Positions 29,510-31,302 of a DNA stretch of 31,302 bases are shown here, one piece after another. The DNA is from a virus, in IMG/VR virus record IMGVR_UViG_3300010296_003308, positions 1 to 31,302 of that record, one strand, 5' to 3'. The translations under genes were made by a program, and so were the position numbers. Each line of letters begins with the position of its first letter. Position 1 is the first letter of the stretch. The notes beneath the pieces are model-generated. The model was not told the origin of the DNA. It made no database searches and saw nothing but the letters and a program-made list of their open reading frames with translations.

Positions 29510-29961
29510 AGAGTTGCGTCCTCCATGCCTGCCACTCTTAGTTTAACTACGTTTGTAATTTGCCATTGCTTTTGATCAAGTGCTTTTAGTACACCTAACC
29601 ATTTGTTACGCATTAGAGCAAATTCGTTGATAATCTTTTCGTAGTCAACAACGTCTGCCTCGCCGTCAACGTATTTTTCAACGTCACGGCTTGACAGAGC
29701 TCGTTGATAGTTTTCAAGATATTTTTTGAAAAATGAACTACGCAATCTACGTAGTTCAATATTCAAATAATTTAGAATGGCTTCGATTTCTTGAAGTTGA
29801 TTAAAACGGTGTTCTACAATACCTGGCATAGCAGCCGCTGATTTTTCAACGTTGCCTGCGAGTTTACACTCTGTTCTTGCTTGTGCTAACTCATTTTCAA
29901 AGTACTGTATTGCGTCAGGTATTTTACTAACGTCACGCGATATCTCGCTATACCATCCCAT
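29506..29961 (-). CDS. uvsY: UvsY recombination mediator
   Basis: The 151-aa helical protein has the pattern of UvsY from T4-like marine phages: PDAIQYFENELAQA near the N-terminus, a central LQEIEAILNYLNIELRRLR, a FKKYLENYQR segment, and the C-terminal NVVKLRVAGMEDATL. UvsY loads UvsX onto gp32-coated single-stranded DNA. It is two genes downstream of uvsX. Start ATG 29961 overlaps the previous stop as TAATG. Confidence 0.85.
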   Translation of the reverse strand: MGWYSEISRDVSKIPDAIQYFENELAQARTECKLAGNVEKSAAAMPGIVEHRFNQLQEIEAILNYLNIELRRLRSSFFKKYLENYQRALSSRDVEKYVDGEADVVDYEKIINEFALMRNKWLGVLKALDQKQWQITNVVKLRVAGMEDATL

Positions 29962-30191
29962 TATTCATCCCATTCTTCATCATAATCAACATCGTCGCCA
30001 TCTTCATCAAGGTAGTAGTATATTGCAGCATCTAAGTATGAACAATGTCCTAATACGTCTTTTAGTGTTTCGTCTGATACACCGTAGTCGGCCATTAAAT
30101 CTATAAACTTTTCTGCTACAATATCAATTTGTTTTTTATCTACGTATTCCTTAAAAAGATTCCAAACATCGGCAATGTTTTCGTCATTCAT
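29961..30191 (-). CDS. Small acidic conserved protein between uvsX and uvsY (76 aa)
   Basis: The protein is highly acidic, ending in a run of Asp/Glu with DYDEEWDE, and contains a DYGVSDETLKDVLG segment. It is conserved, to my recollection, at this position in T4-like marine phages. It may be a recombination accessory or DNA-mimic-like protein; this is not shown by sequence. The ATG lies within the last codons of uvsX (8-base overlap). Confidence 0.78.
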   Translation of the reverse strand: MNDENIADVWNLFKEYVDKKQIDIVAEKFIDLMADYGVSDETLKDVLGHCSYLDAAIYYYLDEDGDDVDYDEEWDE

Positions 30192-31281
30192 TAGTTACAG
30201 GTTCCTCGTTAAGATCATCTACTACAACTTCTTCTTCGGTTGTATTGTCGATATTTACCATAGATGCTTCTTTTTCGAGATAATCTGACATAACTTTATC
30301 AAGGATTTCACCTGTCCAATTTTTACGATATTCAAGTAGTTCTTCACCGTCCATTGTAACATACTTCAAACGGTTACCGCTCTTTTCAATAACGCCTTTT
30401 GCTTCAAACAATTCAAGCAAGCCGCTATATGGATTCATACCTGTTTCGTACGGAATCTTAACTTGTACACCTTCGAATGGTTTAGCATAACGTGTTTTCA
30501 TAACCTTACAAGCGGCTCTAATACCACGTACTTCACTAATTTTATTACCATCTTCATCTTCTTTTAGTTTCAACTTCTTCATTGCAACTACAATAGATGA
30601 TGCATAGATAAAACCTTGACCACCTGAGATTTTATCATCTGGGTCAAACATATCTTGCGATGCGTAAGTGTGGTTAGTTGCTACAAGTCCTACATTGTGT
30701 GAACCAAACATATTAACTGTGTTACGAACAAGTGAAGTCAATGCCTTAGGCTTACGCCCCATATCACCTTTCATATCACCCTTGTTAAACTGATCCACAT
30801 CAGTAGGTGTTAGCAACATACCTAGTGAGTCAACAACAAACAATACCTTAGGACGATCTTCTTCGTTCATTGCTTTGTAGTCTGCCATAAACGTACTAAT
30901 AGTCTTAGCAACGTCATCAATCATTGACATGTTAAGTTTTAGTAGTTTATCTTCTGATGTATCTACATTCAGTGCTTGTAGCCATGCTTCATCAAGTGCG
31001 TTCTCTGAGTCAATAAGAACTACAAAGATACCTTGATCTTGTGCATGTTTTACAATATTACCTGAACAAATGTATGACTTGCCTGCGCCACTTTCGCCTG
31101 CAAAAACACTTACTTTGCCTAGTGGAATACCTTTGTTCCAATCACCTGAAATAAGATAGTTGAGTGCATAGTTTCCTGTGCTAATCCAATCAGTAGGATC
31201 GTTAAATCCTGCACTCATACCTGAAATAGATTTTGTTAGTGCGGTCCGAAATTTAGTCGGATCGAATGCCTTTATTGCCAT
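30184..31281 (-). CDS. uvsX: UvsX RecA-like recombinase
   Basis: The 365-aa protein has Walker A GESGAGKS (residues 62-69), a catalytic Glu region in IDSENALD (90-97) and Walker B KVLFVVDSLG (145-154), plus a L1/L2-type region with ATNHTY and KISGGQGF. It catalyses strand exchange in recombination-dependent replication. The acidic C-terminal tail is usual. The start is ATG 31281 with AGGAG five bases upstream. The promoter, if any, lies outside the window to the right. Confidence 0.95.
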   Translation of the reverse strand: MAIKAFDPTKFRTALTKSISGMSAGFNDPTDWISTGNYALNYLISGDWNKGIPLGKVSVFAGESGAGKSYICSGNIVKHAQDQGIFVVLIDSENALDEAWLQALNVDTSEDKLLKLNMSMIDDVAKTISTFMADYKAMNEEDRPKVLFVVDSLGMLLTPTDVDQFNKGDMKGDMGRKPKALTSLVRNTVNMFGSHNVGLVATNHTYASQDMFDPDDKISGGQGFIYASSIVVAMKKLKLKEDEDGNKISEVRGIRAACKVMKTRYAKPFEGVQVKIPYETGMNPYSGLLELFEAKGVIEKSGNRLKYVTMDGEELLEYRKNWTGEILDKVMSDYLEKEASMVNIDNTTEEEVVVDDLNEEPVTNE

Positions 31282-31302
31282 AATAACTCCTATCTAAAAA
31301 GC

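Noticed and set aside
1-31302. tRNA genes, CRISPR array, IS element or integrase
   Set aside because: I looked for cloverleaf-like segments, spaced repeats and transposase motifs and saw none. The structured region at 48-150 lacks tRNA features.

Overview
The window is a gene-dense, AT-rich piece of a tailed-phage genome of the T4-like (myovirus) type. The diagnostic genes are uvsX, uvsY, uvsW, a gp41-type replicative helicase, a gp61-type primase and a probable gp62 clamp-loader subunit, together with T4-style late promoters (TATAAATA). Small accessory genes such as peptide deformylase, an APS-kinase-like protein, a NodU-type carbamoyltransferase and KdsA/KdsB suggest a marine T4-like phage of the cyanophage/pelagiphage kind. 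The host cannot be fixed from this sequence. I saw no tRNA, CRISPR array, insertion sequence or integrase.

Layout. Nearly everything reads on the minus strand in overlapping, translationally coupled runs. From right to left: uvsX, a small acidic protein and uvsY (31.3-29.5 kb) run straight into two glycosyltransferases and a KpsC/KpsS-like glycan protein (29.5-27.2 kb). A plus-strand sulfotransferase (26.7-27.3 kb) sits as an island with a palindromic bidirectional late promoter. Next comes a surface-glycan block (26.6-20.1 kb): three methyltransferases, a cytidylyltransferase-cupin fusion, two DxD glycosyltransferases and three more KpsC/KpsS-like paralogues. A sigma70-type promoter at about 20.1 kb then opens a 10-kb run: an unknown 394-aa protein, uvsW, a hypothetical, a cupin, a queuosine-precursor-transporter-like protein, a hypothetical, a second cupin, kdsA, kdsB, gp62-like, a zinc-finger protein, APS kinase, DUF2061, an NMNAT-like nucleotidyltransferase, peptide deformylase, a miniature DnaE-like polymerase and a methyltransferase. 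A small plus-strand gene converges on its end. A virion-type protein with a late promoter follows. The primase promoter (8.95 kb) drives primase, a 51-aa protein, a DUF2061 protein and carbamoyltransferase; a further promoter drives gp41, a GNAT-like protein, a ferredoxin-NADP reductase, a small unknown, a sulfotransferase, a PhyH-type oxygenase, an FkbM methyltransferase and a third sulfotransferase. The left 600 bases hold a small plus-strand ORF, a long-range RNA-like structure and three mini-hairpins.

How it fits together. Three themes stand out. (1) DNA replication and recombination. (2) A host-surface or glycan programme: CMP-Kdo synthesis (KdsA, KdsB), four paralogues resembling capsule Kdo-transferase-type proteins, several GT-A glycosyltransferases and methyltransferases. 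(3) A sulfation programme: an APS-kinase-like protein (PAPS supply) with three separate sulfotransferase-like proteins (PAPS use). Two further points deserve attention. A 188-aa protein keeps the catalytic-Asp motifs of C-family DNA polymerase but little else. Promoter geometry appears fixed: TATAAT-N6-ATG at three early promoters and ATAAATA-N5-ATG at three late promoters, which predicts leaderless mRNAs for both classes.
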